This document shows positions 1-6,861 of a DNA stretch of 49,581 nt, piece by piece. The notes under the pieces are model-generated. The model did no database searches. It worked only from the letters and a program-made list of their open reading frames with translations, and had not been told where the DNA came from. The DNA is taken from the IMG/VR virus record IMGVR_UViG_3300033145_000268, positions 1 through 49,581 of that record, one strand, 5' to 3'. The stretch is from a virus. The position numbers were made by a program, and so were the translations under genes. Numbering within the stretch: position 1 is the stretch's first letter; every line of letters begins with the position of its first letter.

Positions 1-1455
1 GGAAAAGATTTAGAAGAATTATATTTTCACCCAGCTATTGCTAATAGAATAGAAAGTTTTAGTGGTGCGCTTATAAATGATGAAGCTACTAATGTTATTT
101 TTAAAGAATTCGATGACATTCAAAGAATGTGGAAAGCTTCTGTTACTTCTATTTTCCCAGCCTTCCATGGAAGAAATGCTTTATCTAATGTATTTCAAAA
201 TATGTTAGACATTGGTTCTGGTGCATTAGACCCTAAAAGACATACAATGTCAATAGACTTATTGGTCAAGAATAATAAGTCCAATGATTTGCTTGCGACT
301 ATTTCTAAAGGAGGGGACGCTGCTAAAGCAGCTACAGAAGAGTTTAATGAATTAATGATGAAAGAAATCTTCACAGATAGAAACGGATATAAATGGACAT
401 TCGGAGAACTAAGAAGCACTATTAAAAATAATCAAGTCGCTTTTAGCCCAAATATTGTTGGAGCCTTAGATGTGAATGTTTCTAATAGAGAGTTTATTCA
501 CAGATTATTCCCAGATACATCCCTATCTGGTGTTGCTAAAAAAATACCTCAAGCCGGAAGAAGAGTCGGAAATATAATTGAAGAAGAAGCTAGATTGGTT
601 AACTTCTTAACACATCTGCAAAAGACTGGAGATCCAATATTCGCTGCTCAACGAACAAAACAATTCTTATTCGACTATCAAAACCTATCTAATTTTGAAA
701 GAACATTTATGAGAAGGCTTATTCCGTTTTACACATTTACTAGAAAGAACCTTGCATTACAAGCAGGAGTTCTCGCTAAAACTCCGGGGAAAATATCATC
801 TCAAATAAAAGCATTTCAAAATCTTGGAGAAGTGTTTGGAGCTGGAGAACTTAGTGCAGAAGACAAAGCAAAACTTCCTTCATGGGCTGTGAGAGGATTT
901 GCTATATTAAAAAAGAAACAAGGAGAAGACATAGAAATCTTATCAAGTCTTGGTACTCCTTTAGAAGAAGCATTCAACGCATTTCAACCTGGCAACTTTT
1001 TAGGATCAATCTCTCCTTTTTTGAGAGTGCCTTTAGAATGGGCTTCTGGATACAATATGTTCCAACAAAAACCTATTAGTGAGGTTACCAATGCCGCCGC
1101 CTTCAAAAGAGCCCCTAAAGTTATTAAAGACTTTATCGGATATACTGAAATTGAAGGAACTAGAAAAGACGGGACACCATATACTTGGAACACAGCGTTA
1201 AGACCAATGAGATTACATTTATTACTTAACTTACCACCAACCTCAAGAGTATTGTCATCATTAAAACAAATAGAAACTGCTAACATTTCGGAGGGGGCTA
1301 AAATATTACAACAACTAATTGGAGTAAGACCATTCTCTTTTGACTTGGAAAATGAAGCACAAAAAAGAGAAAAGGAACTAAAAAAACAACTCGAGCAATT
1401 ATTAGATAATGCAGGAGTCGTTTCTAAGTTCGAAAGAACATTTATTCCTAAGTAA
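1..1455 (+). CDS. Large virion (ejection-type) protein, C-terminal part; 5' end outside window
   Basis: The reading frame is open from the first base and ends at 1455, giving 484 visible residues; the ATG at 127 is internal, not a start. The segment from residue ~43 (WKASVTS, then a proline and the FHGRNALSN stretch) and the later IPFYTFTRKN segment are what I associate with large internal or DNA-ejection proteins of phages. This assignment is from memory of the family, not from a search. The C-terminus is rich in Lys/Glu. It overlaps the convergent groES by 8 bp. It is probably the other half of the gene open at 48362-49581, because the order and strand fit, but frame counting shows that a direct end-to-start join would hit a stop, so sequence is missing between them. 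Confidence 0.6.
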   Translation, partial: GKDLEELYFHPAIANRIESFSGALINDEATNVIFKEFDDIQRMWKASVTSIFPAFHGRNALSNVFQNMLDIGSGALDPKRHTMSIDLLVKNNKSNDLLATISKGGDAAKAATEEFNELMMKEIFTDRNGYKWTFGELRSTIKNNQVAFSPNIVGALDVNVSNREFIHRLFPDTSLSGVAKKIPQAGRRVGNIIEEEARLVNFLTHLQKTGDPIFAAQRTKQFLFDYQNLSNFERTFMRRLIPFYTFTRKNLALQAGVLAKTPGKISSQIKAFQNLGEVFGAGELSAEDKAKLPSWAVRGFAILKKKQGEDIEILSSLGTPLEEAFNAFQPGNFLGSISPFLRVPLEWASGYNMFQQKPISEVTNAAAFKRAPKVIKDFIGYTEIEGTRKDGTPYTWNTALRPMRLHLLLNLPPTSRVLSSLKQIETANISEGAKILQQLIGVRPFSFDLENEAQKREKELKKQLEQLLDNAGVVSKFERTFIPK

Positions 1456-1723
1456 AAGCTATCACATCTTCTTCACGAAGAACTAGATATTCTTTTTCTT
1501 TTAAGTGAAAAGTAGTGGGAGCATACTTATTAAATAAGATTCTCATTCCGACTTTTAGACTAAGGTCGGATTTTTCATTCATAGCAATAATAATTCCAGT
1601 CTCAGCCTTGTCTTGATAAGTTTGAGGCTTTATCAAACCGTCAATTTCTTCTTCTTCAGAAATAGGTTCAATGATAAGATTACCCTCTATTACATTTAAT
1701 GTTTTAATGTTAAAGTCTTTCAT
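1448..1723 (-). CDS. groES: GroES-like co-chaperonin
   Basis: 91 residues, close to the ~95 of bacterial GroES. A beta-barrel-type N-terminus (NVIEGNLIIEPI) is followed by a mobile-loop-like stretch (GLIKPQTYQDKAETG) and the typical end YLVLREEDVIA, matching the family's end with an ED-I-A motif. GroES caps the GroEL ring and closes the folding chamber in the cytoplasm. It is the last gene of a groEL - unknown - groES set on the minus strand; its start directly abuts the stop of the upstream 172-residue gene. No Shine-Dalgarno precedes the ATG. Phage co-chaperonins usually serve capsid protein folding; that role is inferred here. Confidence 0.85.
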   Translation of the reverse strand: MKDFNIKTLNVIEGNLIIEPISEEEEIDGLIKPQTYQDKAETGIIIAMNEKSDLSLKVGMRILFNKYAPTTFHLKEKEYLVLREEDVIAFT

Positions 1724-2242
1724 TTATTTAGATATTTCTTGTCTTGGAGGTAATTTTTCAAAAGCCGTACACCATTCTTCGTAGATTACAGCCATTGCTC
1801 CGCTAAATTTTTCTTGAGAATTTAATATAATATCTCTAGTAGTATAAACTTTAGCTTTATTGCCCTCTAAAACATCTATAATGAATTTTTCTTTCATATA
1901 TTCTCCCAATTCTTCCATAAAAGCTTTCTCTTCTTTATTGTTTTTAAAAACATAGTTGGTTTTATCTATTTTTTCGCCATTAGGATTTTTTGGATCTACA
2001 ACTTTCTTTGTTTCGGTTAAAGGTTTCTTGTCTTTGTCTAATTTGCAGTATTTTATGATCATTTCTTTCCTTATTTTTTCATTTTCATTAACTCTTTCTC
2101 CTATTACAATATTGAATCTTGATCTTTCTCTACTTTCTCGCCCAACTAAAGGAATTGTCTCTAACCAAAGAAATAATGGATAAAGCAATCTATTTTCTAA
2201 AACTAATATTTTATTTGTCGTTTTTTTTGTCATCTTTTTCAT
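1724..2242 (-). CDS. Hypothetical protein inserted between groEL and groES
   Basis: 172 residues, mixed charge, rich in Lys and Glu, no transmembrane segment or motif that I recognise. It overlaps the 3' end of groEL by 32 bp and its stop touches the groES start, so the three genes are surely co-transcribed. A second ATG four codons in is an alternative start. Bacterial groES normally lies before groEL with nothing between; here the order is reversed and this gene sits between, so a role in client delivery or chaperonin assembly is possible but unproven. Confidence 0.7.
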   Translation of the reverse strand: MKKMTKKTTNKILVLENRLLYPLFLWLETIPLVGRESRERSRFNIVIGERVNENEKIRKEMIIKYCKLDKDKKPLTETKKVVDPKNPNGEKIDKTNYVFKNNKEEKAFMEELGEYMKEKFIIDVLEGNKAKVYTTRDIILNSQEKFSGAMAVIYEEWCTAFEKLPPRQEISK

Positions 2243-3797
2243 CTTCTTCTTGAGTAATTATAAATTTAGAACTTAATATTACATTTGATACACTTAATGC
2301 ATTTTCAAATGCTTGTTGCACAACCAGAAGTGGCTCTATAATTCCAGCCTTCTTTAGGTTTTCAAATTTATCTGTATTTGCATTATAACCAATATGATTT
2401 TCCAAGCCCTTGTCGACCGCTTCTAATAATGTTGGTAAATGCACATTACAGTTTTTTGCAATTTGTTCTAATGGGGCTCTACAAACGTTTTTAAATAAAT
2501 TAACGATGTCTGGGTCACATTTGGACCAATCAGCGCTTAGAAACGCATTATACATCGTTAAACCACCACCCACAACGTAACCTTCCTTCTTGCTAGCACG
2601 CGTTGCGTTGACAGCATCTTCAAATCTAAACATTTTCTCTTGCATCTCGATTGGAGTCTTTCCGCCAACAAAAATAGTAACAGTCCCGCTAGTCATACGA
2701 GCAAGTCTATCTTTTAACTTTTTAATAACTAATTTATCTTTTGCTTTCTCTATTTCTTTTTCTATGGCAGTTATTCTTGTTTCAGTTGCTTTGGTTTTTT
2801 GTTTTAAGAATAATGTTTGCTCCATATCGGATACCACTTTCTCAGCTACTCCGAAACTTCCAACTGTTATCGCATTTGTTAAAGCTCCTTTTTTATCGCT
2901 TACAACTTCTGTGTTTAAATAAGAAGCTAAGTCTTCAAGAGTATCTGTGTTTGTTTCCATGGCAGACGTATCCTTGACAAGCAGAATATTCATTGTTCTC
3001 TTAGATTGATTTGTGATAAAGACATTAAGAGCTCCCTCAATAAAATCTCTAGCCACGATTACAATATTAGAAATTCCTTTGTCTTTTAATGTTTTAAGAA
3101 TTGCGATAGCTTCTTCTGGATAATATATTCTTTTGTCAGTAATTAAAACATGGACATTTTTATATTCAGCACTAAATCTTCCGCTTTTAGTCCTAAAATA
3201 AGGGGAAAACATGCCTTCTTTTAATAAAAATCCATCATCAATCTTAACTTCTGTCTCTGTTTCATGATTTTCATTAATTAAAACTAATCCGTTTTCTCCG
3301 GCTGCTATTACGGCTTTGACAGTATCTGTCGCTATTTTTTCATCATTAGCAGAAACACGAGCAATAAAGTTTAATTCTTTGTCAGTTTCAACTTTCGTAC
3401 TTAATTCTTTTAATTTTTTAGATAATCTTTCTCCAGCTTTGTCAAGACTCTTTTTTAACATAATCGGATTCCAACCAGAATCCAAAAGTTTAAATCCTTC
3501 TTTAACAAACTCTCTTGACAAAAGTATAGAAGTTGTTGTACCGTCACCAGCTTCTAAGTTTGTTTTTATAGCGGAATGCAATAAAAGTCCAGCAATAGTA
3601 TTCTCGACTTCATCTTTTAAATAAATTTGTTTTGCAATAGTAACTCCGTCATTGGTTACCATAATCTGACCTTGATTATTAATTATAACATTTGATCCTT
3701 TTGGAGTTAAAGTTCCCACAACTGGTTCAGAAACCCTTTCAATAGTTTCTAAAATCTTACTTTTAATATCTTTATACTTATGTATTTCTTTATGCAT
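2211..3797 (-). CDS. groEL: GroEL chaperonin (group I, 60 kDa)
   Basis: 528 residues, slightly shorter than E. coli GroEL (548). The equatorial ATP-binding signatures are present: NDGVTIA at ~49-55 and GDGTTT at ~84-89, and further on DAVNATRAS followed by EGYVVGGG, the conserved segment with the catalytic aspartate. The C-terminus is a run of Asp/Lys rather than the Gly-Gly-Met tail of host GroEL, which lines the cavity. GroEL makes ATP-driven ring chambers for protein folding. With the groES gene it gives the phage its own chaperonin pair. No SD is seen; transcription probably comes from the promoter at 4239-4267. Confidence 0.95.
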   Translation of the reverse strand: MHKEIHKYKDIKSKILETIERVSEPVVGTLTPKGSNVIINNQGQIMVTNDGVTIAKQIYLKDEVENTIAGLLLHSAIKTNLEAGDGTTTSILLSREFVKEGFKLLDSGWNPIMLKKSLDKAGERLSKKLKELSTKVETDKELNFIARVSANDEKIATDTVKAVIAAGENGLVLINENHETETEVKIDDGFLLKEGMFSPYFRTKSGRFSAEYKNVHVLITDKRIYYPEEAIAILKTLKDKGISNIVIVARDFIEGALNVFITNQSKRTMNILLVKDTSAMETNTDTLEDLASYLNTEVVSDKKGALTNAITVGSFGVAEKVVSDMEQTLFLKQKTKATETRITAIEKEIEKAKDKLVIKKLKDRLARMTSGTVTIFVGGKTPIEMQEKMFRFEDAVNATRASKKEGYVVGGGLTMYNAFLSADWSKCDPDIVNLFKNVCRAPLEQIAKNCNVHLPTLLEAVDKGLENHIGYNANTDKFENLKKAGIIEPLLVVQQAFENALSVSNVILSSKFIITQEEDEKDDKKNDK

Positions 3798-3799
3798 GT

Positions 3800-3874
3800 T
3801 TATTTTCTTTTAGTATTTTTTAACTTAGCATTTTTTTTGCTCCTTCTTATTTTATATCTTTTTCTTCTATTCAT
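3800..3874 (-). CDS. Possible basic micro-peptide (24 aa)
   Basis: An ATG-started frame of 24 residues, over half Lys/Arg (begins MNRRKRYKIRRSKK), between groEL and the 120-residue gene, overlapping the latter by 8 nt. Short, very basic peptides of this type are common in small phage genomes, where they may bind nucleic acid. There is no independent support beyond placement within the operon and composition. Confidence 0.35.
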   Translation of the reverse strand: MNRRKRYKIRRSKKNAKLKNTKRK

Positions 3875-4229
3875 TTAATTTAATATAAAGTCTAGCTACT
3901 GCTTCTTCTGGGGTTTCTCCTCCTCCTATAATATCTCGATAGCCAGCATCATCATAAAAAACTTTTCTTGATGCTATCCATTCGTGTATTTCTTCATTAT
4001 TTTTCCAATGAGTAATCTGAGCAAATCCATCTCCACATTCTCTGATAAGCTCTGAAAGGGTGGGAATACCAATACCATCAACTGTTTCGTGCTTATCACA
4101 AAAACCCTTATATCCATCAAAATAGTCTCCGCAGATAGGACAATAAAACCCATCTCCACATTTCTCTTGTTTGGAGTGAAGCCCAACTTCTTTAAGTTGT
4201 TTTGCTAATTTATAATCTATTTGTGCCAT
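3867..4229 (-). CDS. Conserved phage-type hypothetical protein with zinc-binding insert
   Basis: 120 residues. The N-terminus (DYKLAKQLKEVG), middle (IPTLSELIRECG) and C-terminus (TPEEAVARLYIKLN) match a family of small phage proteins that I recognise by pattern but that has no assigned function. Unlike simple members, it carries CPICGDYFDGYKGFCDKH, a probable zinc site. The -10 box at 4239-4244 places the predicted transcript start ~3 nt before the ATG, so this mRNA is nearly leaderless and heads the groEL operon. Confidence 0.75.
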   Translation of the reverse strand: MAQIDYKLAKQLKEVGLHSKQEKCGDGFYCPICGDYFDGYKGFCDKHETVDGIGIPTLSELIRECGDGFAQITHWKNNEEIHEWIASRKVFYDDAGYRDIIGGGETPEEAVARLYIKLNE

Positions 4230-4426
4230 AATTTTAGTATATTATCATACTTTAGTGCTTTTGTCAAGACAATTTTTGCTTTATCTATGTGTTTGCAACC
4301 CCTCTTGTATAATCCCTTTCCTATACAACTACATTTTATAGTTCCATCATCAAAAAAAACAACACTTTCAAAGTTGCCTTTTGGTTCATCGTTTGGAATC
4401 ATTATTGTTATAACTTCTTTTCTCAT
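4217..4426 (-). CDS. SWIM-type zinc finger mini-protein
   Basis: 69 residues with the pattern C-x-C then C-x-H (KCSCIGKGLYKRGCKHI), the SWIM zinc-finger signature, which binds DNA or protein. The start overlaps the stop of the upstream zinc protein by 4 nt (ATGA), so translation is coupled. Its 3' half contains the promoter for the next gene, and it overlaps that gene by 13 nt. Confidence 0.7.
   Translation of the reverse strand: MRKEVITIMIPNDEPKGNFESVVFFDDGTIKCSCIGKGLYKRGCKHIDKAKIVLTKALKYDNILKLWHK
4239..4267 (-). promoter_or_regulatory. Sigma-70-type promoter of the groEL operon
   Basis: Minus strand: -35 TTGACA at 4262-4267, 17-nt spacer ending in TATGA, -10 TAATAT at 4239-4244. It lies inside the SWIM gene and predicts a start ~3 nt upstream of the ATG at 4229. 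It belongs to the uniform promoter set of this genome. Confidence 0.8.
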
Positions 4427-4557
4427 TTAGACTTTTTGTCTAGTGCTCGTTCTCTCATTTGCTTCTGGTATGTTTCCAGTTTGCAATTATCACACAAAGT
4501 AGTGCCCTTTTTTCCCTTAAAATATTGGAAACATTTAGTACAAGTTATATTTGCCAT
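4423..4557 (-). CDS. Zinc-ribbon mini-protein (44 aa) right behind tRNA-Leu
   Basis: 44 residues with CTKC and CDNC knuckles. A longer frame would start inside tRNA-Leu(CAA); the ATG at 4557 is chosen because it lies 1 nt after the tRNA 3' end (4559). tRNA 3' processing would leave this message almost leaderless. It overlaps the SWIM gene by ATGA. Function unknown. Confidence 0.6.
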   Translation of the reverse strand: MANITCTKCFQYFKGKKGTTLCDNCKLETYQKQMRERALDKKSK

Positions 4558-4558
4558 G

Positions 4559-4632
4559 TGCTTGATATAGGAGTCGAACCTATAATTTACAAGTTTTGAA
4601 TTTGTTGCGTCTGCCAATTGCGCCAATCAAGC
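4559..4632 (-). tRNA. tRNA-Leu(CAA), short variable loop
   Basis: 74 nt. Acceptor GCTTGAT/ATCAAGC, Leu-like D arm (GCGC, AATTGG, GACGC), loop TTCAAAA (anticodon CAA, reads UUG), T arm ATAGG-TTCGACT-CCTAT, A73. CCA is not encoded. The variable loop is only ~5 nt although bacterial tRNA-Leu normally has a long arm. Confidence 0.85.
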
Positions 4633-4706
4633 TGGTGAAGGTACTAAGACTCGAACTTAGATTGATTCTTTAAAAGAGAACTATTCTGCCATTGAATTAT
4701 ACCTCC
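4633..4706 (-). tRNA. tRNA-Lys(TTT)
   Basis: Acceptor GGAGGTA/TACCTTC with one G-T pair, loop CTTTTAA (anticodon TTT), canonical T loop TTCGAGT, A73. This is one of only two genes in the array whose 3' CCA is encoded. Confidence 0.9.
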
Positions 4707-4709
4707 GTG

Positions 4710-4783
4710 TGCTTTGAACAGGATTCGAACCTGCAGAATGCGAGTTTTAAGCTCGCCATGTTTACCAGTTACATCATCAAAGC
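4710..4783 (-). tRNA. tRNA-Leu(TAA), short variable loop
   Basis: 74 nt. Acceptor GCTTTGA/TCAAAGC, anticodon arm GCGAG-CTTAAAA-CTCGC (anticodon TAA, reads UUA), T arm GCAGG-TTCGAAT-CCTGT. Class I shape with a 5-nt variable loop, unusual for a bacterial-type leucine tRNA. Confidence 0.85.
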
Positions 4784-4789
4784 TTGTTG

Positions 4790-4863
4790 TGCCCCTGCTA
4801 GGATTCGAACCTAGAGATCTTTCGATTAAGAGTCGAGTGCTTTACCAATTTAGCTACAAAGGC
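4790..4863 (-). tRNA. tRNA-Lys(CTT)
   Basis: Acceptor GCCTTTG/CAGGGGC with two G-T pairs, loop CTCTTAA (anticodon CTT), T arm CTAGG-TTCGAAT-CCTAG, A73. Confidence 0.88.
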
Positions 4864-4939
4864 TGGTACCCTCTAAGGGACTTGAACCCCCATCTAATCT
4901 TTAGAAGAGACTTGTTCTATCCAATTGAACTAAGAGAGT
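4864..4939 (-). tRNA. tRNA-Arg(TCT)
   Basis: Acceptor ACTCTCT/AGAGGGT, loop CTTCTAA (anticodon TCT, reads AGA/AGG), T loop TTCAAGT, A73. The 3' CCA is encoded and directly abuts the next tRNA with no spacer. Confidence 0.9.
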
Positions 4940-4940
4940 G

Positions 4941-5012
4941 TACTCAAGAATGGACTTGAACCATTAGCCTTTATTGTATCAGAATACTGCTCCACCATTG
5001 AGCTACTTGAGT
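4941..5012 (-). tRNA. tRNA-Ile(GAT)
   Basis: Acceptor ACTCAAG/CTTGAGT is perfect, D arm GCTC/GAGC, loop CTGATAC (anticodon GAT), T arm AATGG-TTCAAGT-CCATT, A73. Confidence 0.9.
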
Positions 5013-5013
5013 G

Positions 5014-5086
5014 TACCGGGAGCTGGACTCGAACCAGCGACTATATGTGTATAAGACATGTATTCTGCCAACTGAATTACCCCGAT
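5014..5086 (-). tRNA. tRNA-Ile(TAT)
   Basis: Acceptor ATCGGGG/TCCCGGT with wobbles, loop CTTATAC (anticodon TAT, reads AUA directly), T arm GCTGG-TTCGAGT-CCAGC, A73. A UAU-anticodon Ile tRNA removes the need for lysidine modification of a CAU anticodon to read AUA. Confidence 0.85.
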
Positions 5087-5108
5087 ATATAAAACAAAAC
5101 CCCTGTTG

Positions 5109-5179
5109 TGCTCAGAGAGGGTTTCGAACCCCCACTCGCCGAGTTTCAGCCGGCTGCTCTACCGTTGAGCTATCTAAGC
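5109..5179 (-). tRNA. tRNA-Phe(GAA)
   Basis: Acceptor GCTTAGA/TCTGAGC, D arm GCTC/GAGC, anticodon arm GCCGG-CTGAAAC-TCGGC (GAA), T loop TTCGAAA, A73. Confidence 0.92.
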
Positions 5180-5186
5180 ATTTTTG

Positions 5187-5259
5187 TGCTTCTTGAGGGA
5201 CTTGAACCCCCAACCTTCTACATGTAAAATAGTTGCTCTGTCCATTGAGCTAAAGAAGC
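5187..5259 (-). tRNA. tRNA-Val(TAC)
   Basis: Acceptor GCTTCTT/AAGAAGC is perfect, D arm GCTC/GAGC, loop TTTACAT (anticodon TAC), T arm ending CCCTC, A73. Confidence 0.9.
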
Positions 5260-5282
5260 ATGATCTTCGCTTTCCAAACGTG

Positions 5283-5355
5283 TACTCCTAGTAGGACTCG
5301 AACCTACATTTGATGTTTCGAAGACACCTACTTTATCCTATTAAGTTATAAGAGT
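5283..5355 (-). tRNA. tRNA-Arg(TCG)
   Basis: Acceptor ACTCTTA/TAGGAGT, anticodon arm GGTGT-CTTCGAA-ACATC (TCG, reads CGN), T arm GTAGG-TTCGAGT-CCTAC, A73. Confidence 0.9.
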
Positions 5356-5362
5356 AAATACG

Positions 5363-5444
5363 TACCCGTAGAAGGATTTGCACCCTCACGCCGTGATGGC
5401 ACTACGTTCTAAGCGTAGCGTGTCTGCTATTTCACCATACGGGC
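5363..5444 (-). tRNA. tRNA-Leu(TAG), class II with TGC T loop
   Basis: 82 nt with a long variable arm. Acceptor GCCCGTA/TACGGGT, anticodon arm CTACG-CTTAGAA-CGTAG (TAG, reads CUN). The T loop is TGCAAAT instead of TTCAAAT, and the D loop has AG where GG is usual. Its 5' end codes the last residues and stop of the HNH gene (5427-5879). Confidence 0.88.
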
Positions 5445-5879
5445 AAGTCTTGTTTTCATTGCATGACAATTAGGGCAAAGTATCATTAAATTTTCTATTC
5501 TATTATTTAGAATATTACCATTTATATGATCTAAATGAAAGACGACTTCTTCTCCTTGCCATCTCTCTAATCCACAATTTTCACACTTTTTTTCTTTAAT
5601 TCCTTCTTTGAATAGTCTTTTTTTAAGTCTATCTGAAGAAATTTGCATACCATTAACAAGATAATATTCAATCGGCTTTTTTGTAAATGTTTTTCCTTTA
5701 TTCCATGCTTGTCCTGTGAAGTGTGAAAAATCTATTTCAAAATCAACAGCTCTCTTTTTAATATGTGACTGGCTTCCTGTAGCTGGTTTTTTACCAAGTT
5801 TTCTACAGACATCAGCCCAAGATTTACTCTCCTTAATTATAGGACTTAGTAATTCTTTTGTATATTTTTGTCTTGTCAT
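5427..5879 (-). CDS. HNH endonuclease (homing-type) inside the tRNA array
   Basis: 150 residues. The C-terminal HNH/zinc fold is clear: CENCGL, then HLDHINGNILNNRIENLMILCPNCHAMK. The N-terminus (YTKELLSPIIKESKSWADVCRKLG) looks like a DNA-binding helix set of the kind in self-standing homing nucleases. Start chosen at 5879 because the longer frame would begin inside tRNA-His. The last codons and TAG stop lie within the 5' end of tRNA-Leu(TAG), so gene and tRNA share sequence. Such nucleases nick DNA at specific sites and spread themselves between phages. Confidence 0.88.
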   Translation of the reverse strand: MTRQKYTKELLSPIIKESKSWADVCRKLGKKPATGSQSHIKKRAVDFEIDFSHFTGQAWNKGKTFTKKPIEYYLVNGMQISSDRLKKRLFKEGIKEKKCENCGLERWQGEEVVFHLDHINGNILNNRIENLMILCPNCHAMKTRLARMVK

Positions 5880-5883
5880 AGTG

Positions 5884-5958
5884 GGTAAATAGTGGGACTC
5901 GAACCCACACAATTCCTCTTTCACAGAGAGGGGGCTTGACCATTAGCCTATACTTACC
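5884..5958 (-). tRNA. tRNA-His(GTG)
   Basis: Acceptor GTAAGTA/TATTTAC, D arm GGCT/AGCC, anticodon arm CCTCT-CTGTGAA-AGAGG (GTG). An extra G at position -1 faces C73, the identity element of tRNA-His; it is included in the coordinates. Confidence 0.93.
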
Positions 5959-5964
5959 ATTTTG

Positions 5965-6046
5965 CGGAAGATGAGGGACTCGAACCCCCAAACCCTTTCG
6001 AGCTCCTGTTTTCAAGACAGGTGGAATACCATTATCCGAACCTTCC
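5965..6046 (-). tRNA. tRNA-Ser(TGA)
   Basis: Class II, 82 nt. Acceptor GGAAGGT/ATCTTCC, anticodon arm CCTGT-CTTGAAA-ACAGG (TGA), long variable arm, T loop TTCGAGT, G73 as expected for Ser. Confidence 0.93.
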
Positions 6047-6179
6047 ATATTTAATAATTCTCTTTTGGGGAATGTCCTTTTAGGTTTGCGACCCTAAAGT
6101 TTGTCGTTGGATAAGGGTAGGTAGCTAATTCCTAGACCCCCAACCGAGAACCCTCCCCCAAAAGAGAATTATTATTATG
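6047..6179 (-). ncRNA. Structured spacer RNA with 18-bp end-to-end helix (family member a)
   Basis: This fills the gap between tRNA-Asp and tRNA-Ser. Its ends form a perfect 18-bp helix: AATAATTCTCTTTTGGGG at 6053-6070 pairs with 6156-6173. Smaller hairpins lie inside. tRNA end processing on both sides would release a 133-nt RNA with paired ends. There is no open frame and no tRNA-like cloverleaf that I can complete. Function unknown; see findings. Confidence 0.65.
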
Positions 6180-6250
6180 CGCTCTCAAGGGAATTCGAAT
6201 CCCTGACTACCGCTAGACAGGCGGTTATTTTGCCACTAAACTATGAAAGC
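6180..6250 (-). tRNA. tRNA-Asp(GTC)
   Basis: Acceptor GCTTTCA/TGAGAGC, anticodon arm ACCGC-CTGTCTA-GCGGT (GTC), T loop TTCGAAT, G73 as expected for Asp. Confidence 0.92.
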
Positions 6251-6257
6251 ATTTATG

Positions 6258-6329
6258 AGCTAGCGAGAGGAATCGAACCCCCAATCTTCTGGTTACAAAA
6301 CAGGCGCTTTACCGTTTAGCTACACTAGC
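6258..6329 (-). tRNA. tRNA-Thr(TGT)
   Basis: Acceptor GCTAGTG/CGCTAGC, D arm GCTA/AAGC region, loop TTTGTAA (anticodon TGT), T73. The anticodon stem is weak, with mismatches at both ends, so function is a little less certain. Confidence 0.78.
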
Positions 6330-6342
6330 ATTTTTCTTTTTG

Positions 6343-6414
6343 AGCCAATAACGAGACTCGAACTCGTAGTATCTCCTTGGAAGGGAGGTGGTTTACCAAT
6401 TAACCAACATTGGC
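6343..6414 (-). tRNA. tRNA-Gly(TCC)
   Basis: Acceptor GCCAATG/TATTGGC, D arm GGTT/AACC, loop CTTCCAA (anticodon TCC), T arm ACGAG-TTCGAGT-CTCGT, T73 as usual for Gly. Confidence 0.9.
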
Positions 6415-6539
6415 GTATATGGAGCGCTCCTGGAGTCCATAAAAGACTTTACTAGCAAGTTTATTCCGGAACATCCATTTTACAGATGCCAAATATTTTT
6501 TCCGCGACAAAAAATATCTTCTAAACAACTCCGATATAG
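6415..6539 (-). ncRNA. Structured spacer RNA between tRNA-Trp and tRNA-Gly (family member b)
   Basis: 125 nt between two tRNAs. Ends pair (TATATGGAG at 6416-6424 with CTCC-G-ATATA at 6529-6538, one bulge). An inner AT-rich hairpin of ~10 bp (AAATATTTTTT against AAAAAATAT, ~6490-6518) has the loop CCGCGAC. No open frame. It has the same position and end-to-end layout as the neighbouring spacers but a different helix sequence. Confidence 0.5.
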
Positions 6540-6611
6540 CAGGAAGGGTAGGATTCGAACCTACAGTCGCGGGTTTGGAATCCGCTGGTTTGCCAATTAA
6601 CCGACCGACCC
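6540..6611 (-). tRNA. tRNA-Trp(CCA), imperfect acceptor stem
   Basis: D arm GGTT/AACC, loop TTCCAAA (anticodon CCA), T arm GTAGG-TTCGAAT-CCTAC, G73. The acceptor (GGGTCGG against CCTTCCT) has two internal mismatches, so the gene may be decaying or the RNA edited. Confidence 0.78.
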
Positions 6612-6743
6612 GTATTTAATAATTCTCTTTTGGAGACAGACACTATTCTTGTCCAGAACAGTCTCTACCTAGAAGACGCACCTACGTAGAGTGGTCAACT
6701 AACGTCACCTTGCGGTTAACTCCAAAAAAGAACTATTATTTTG
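6612..6743 (-). ncRNA. Structured spacer RNA with 18-bp end-to-end helix (family member c)
   Basis: This lies between tRNA-Ser(GCT) and tRNA-Trp. AATAATTCTCTTTTGGAG at 6618-6635 pairs with 6720-6737 over 18 positions. The two departures from perfect pairing become G-U wobbles only in the minus-strand RNA, the strand of the tRNAs, which supports a functional RNA helix. The helix strand is almost the same as in the 6047-6179 element; the insides differ. Confidence 0.65.
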
Positions 6744-6826
6744 CGGAAGAAGTAGGACTTGAACCTACACGAGTTTTACCTCTACGGATTAGCAATCCGC
6801 TCCAATACCATTCTGGGCACTCTTCC
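6744..6826 (-). tRNA. tRNA-Ser(GCT)
   Basis: Class II, 83 nt. Acceptor GGAAGAG/TTCTTCC, loop TTGCTAA (anticodon GCT), long variable arm, T loop TTCAAGT, G73. A promoter -10 box ends directly at its 5' end. Confidence 0.93.
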
Positions 6827-6855
6827 ATCTTATCATGCTTATATTTATTTGTCAA
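6827..6855 (-). promoter_or_regulatory. Sigma-70-type promoter inside the tRNA array
   Basis: Minus strand: -35 TTGACA at 6850-6855, 17-nt spacer ending GCATGA, -10 TAAGAT at 6827-6832. The usual start (~6820) would fall inside tRNA-Ser(GCT), so it may serve the genes after that tRNA rather than the tRNA itself. Confidence 0.7.
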
Positions 6856-6861
6856 GTTTTG

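Noticed and set aside
5041-5060. DnaA-box-like TTATACACA
   Set aside because: It is the anticodon arm of tRNA-Ile(TAT) read on the minus strand.
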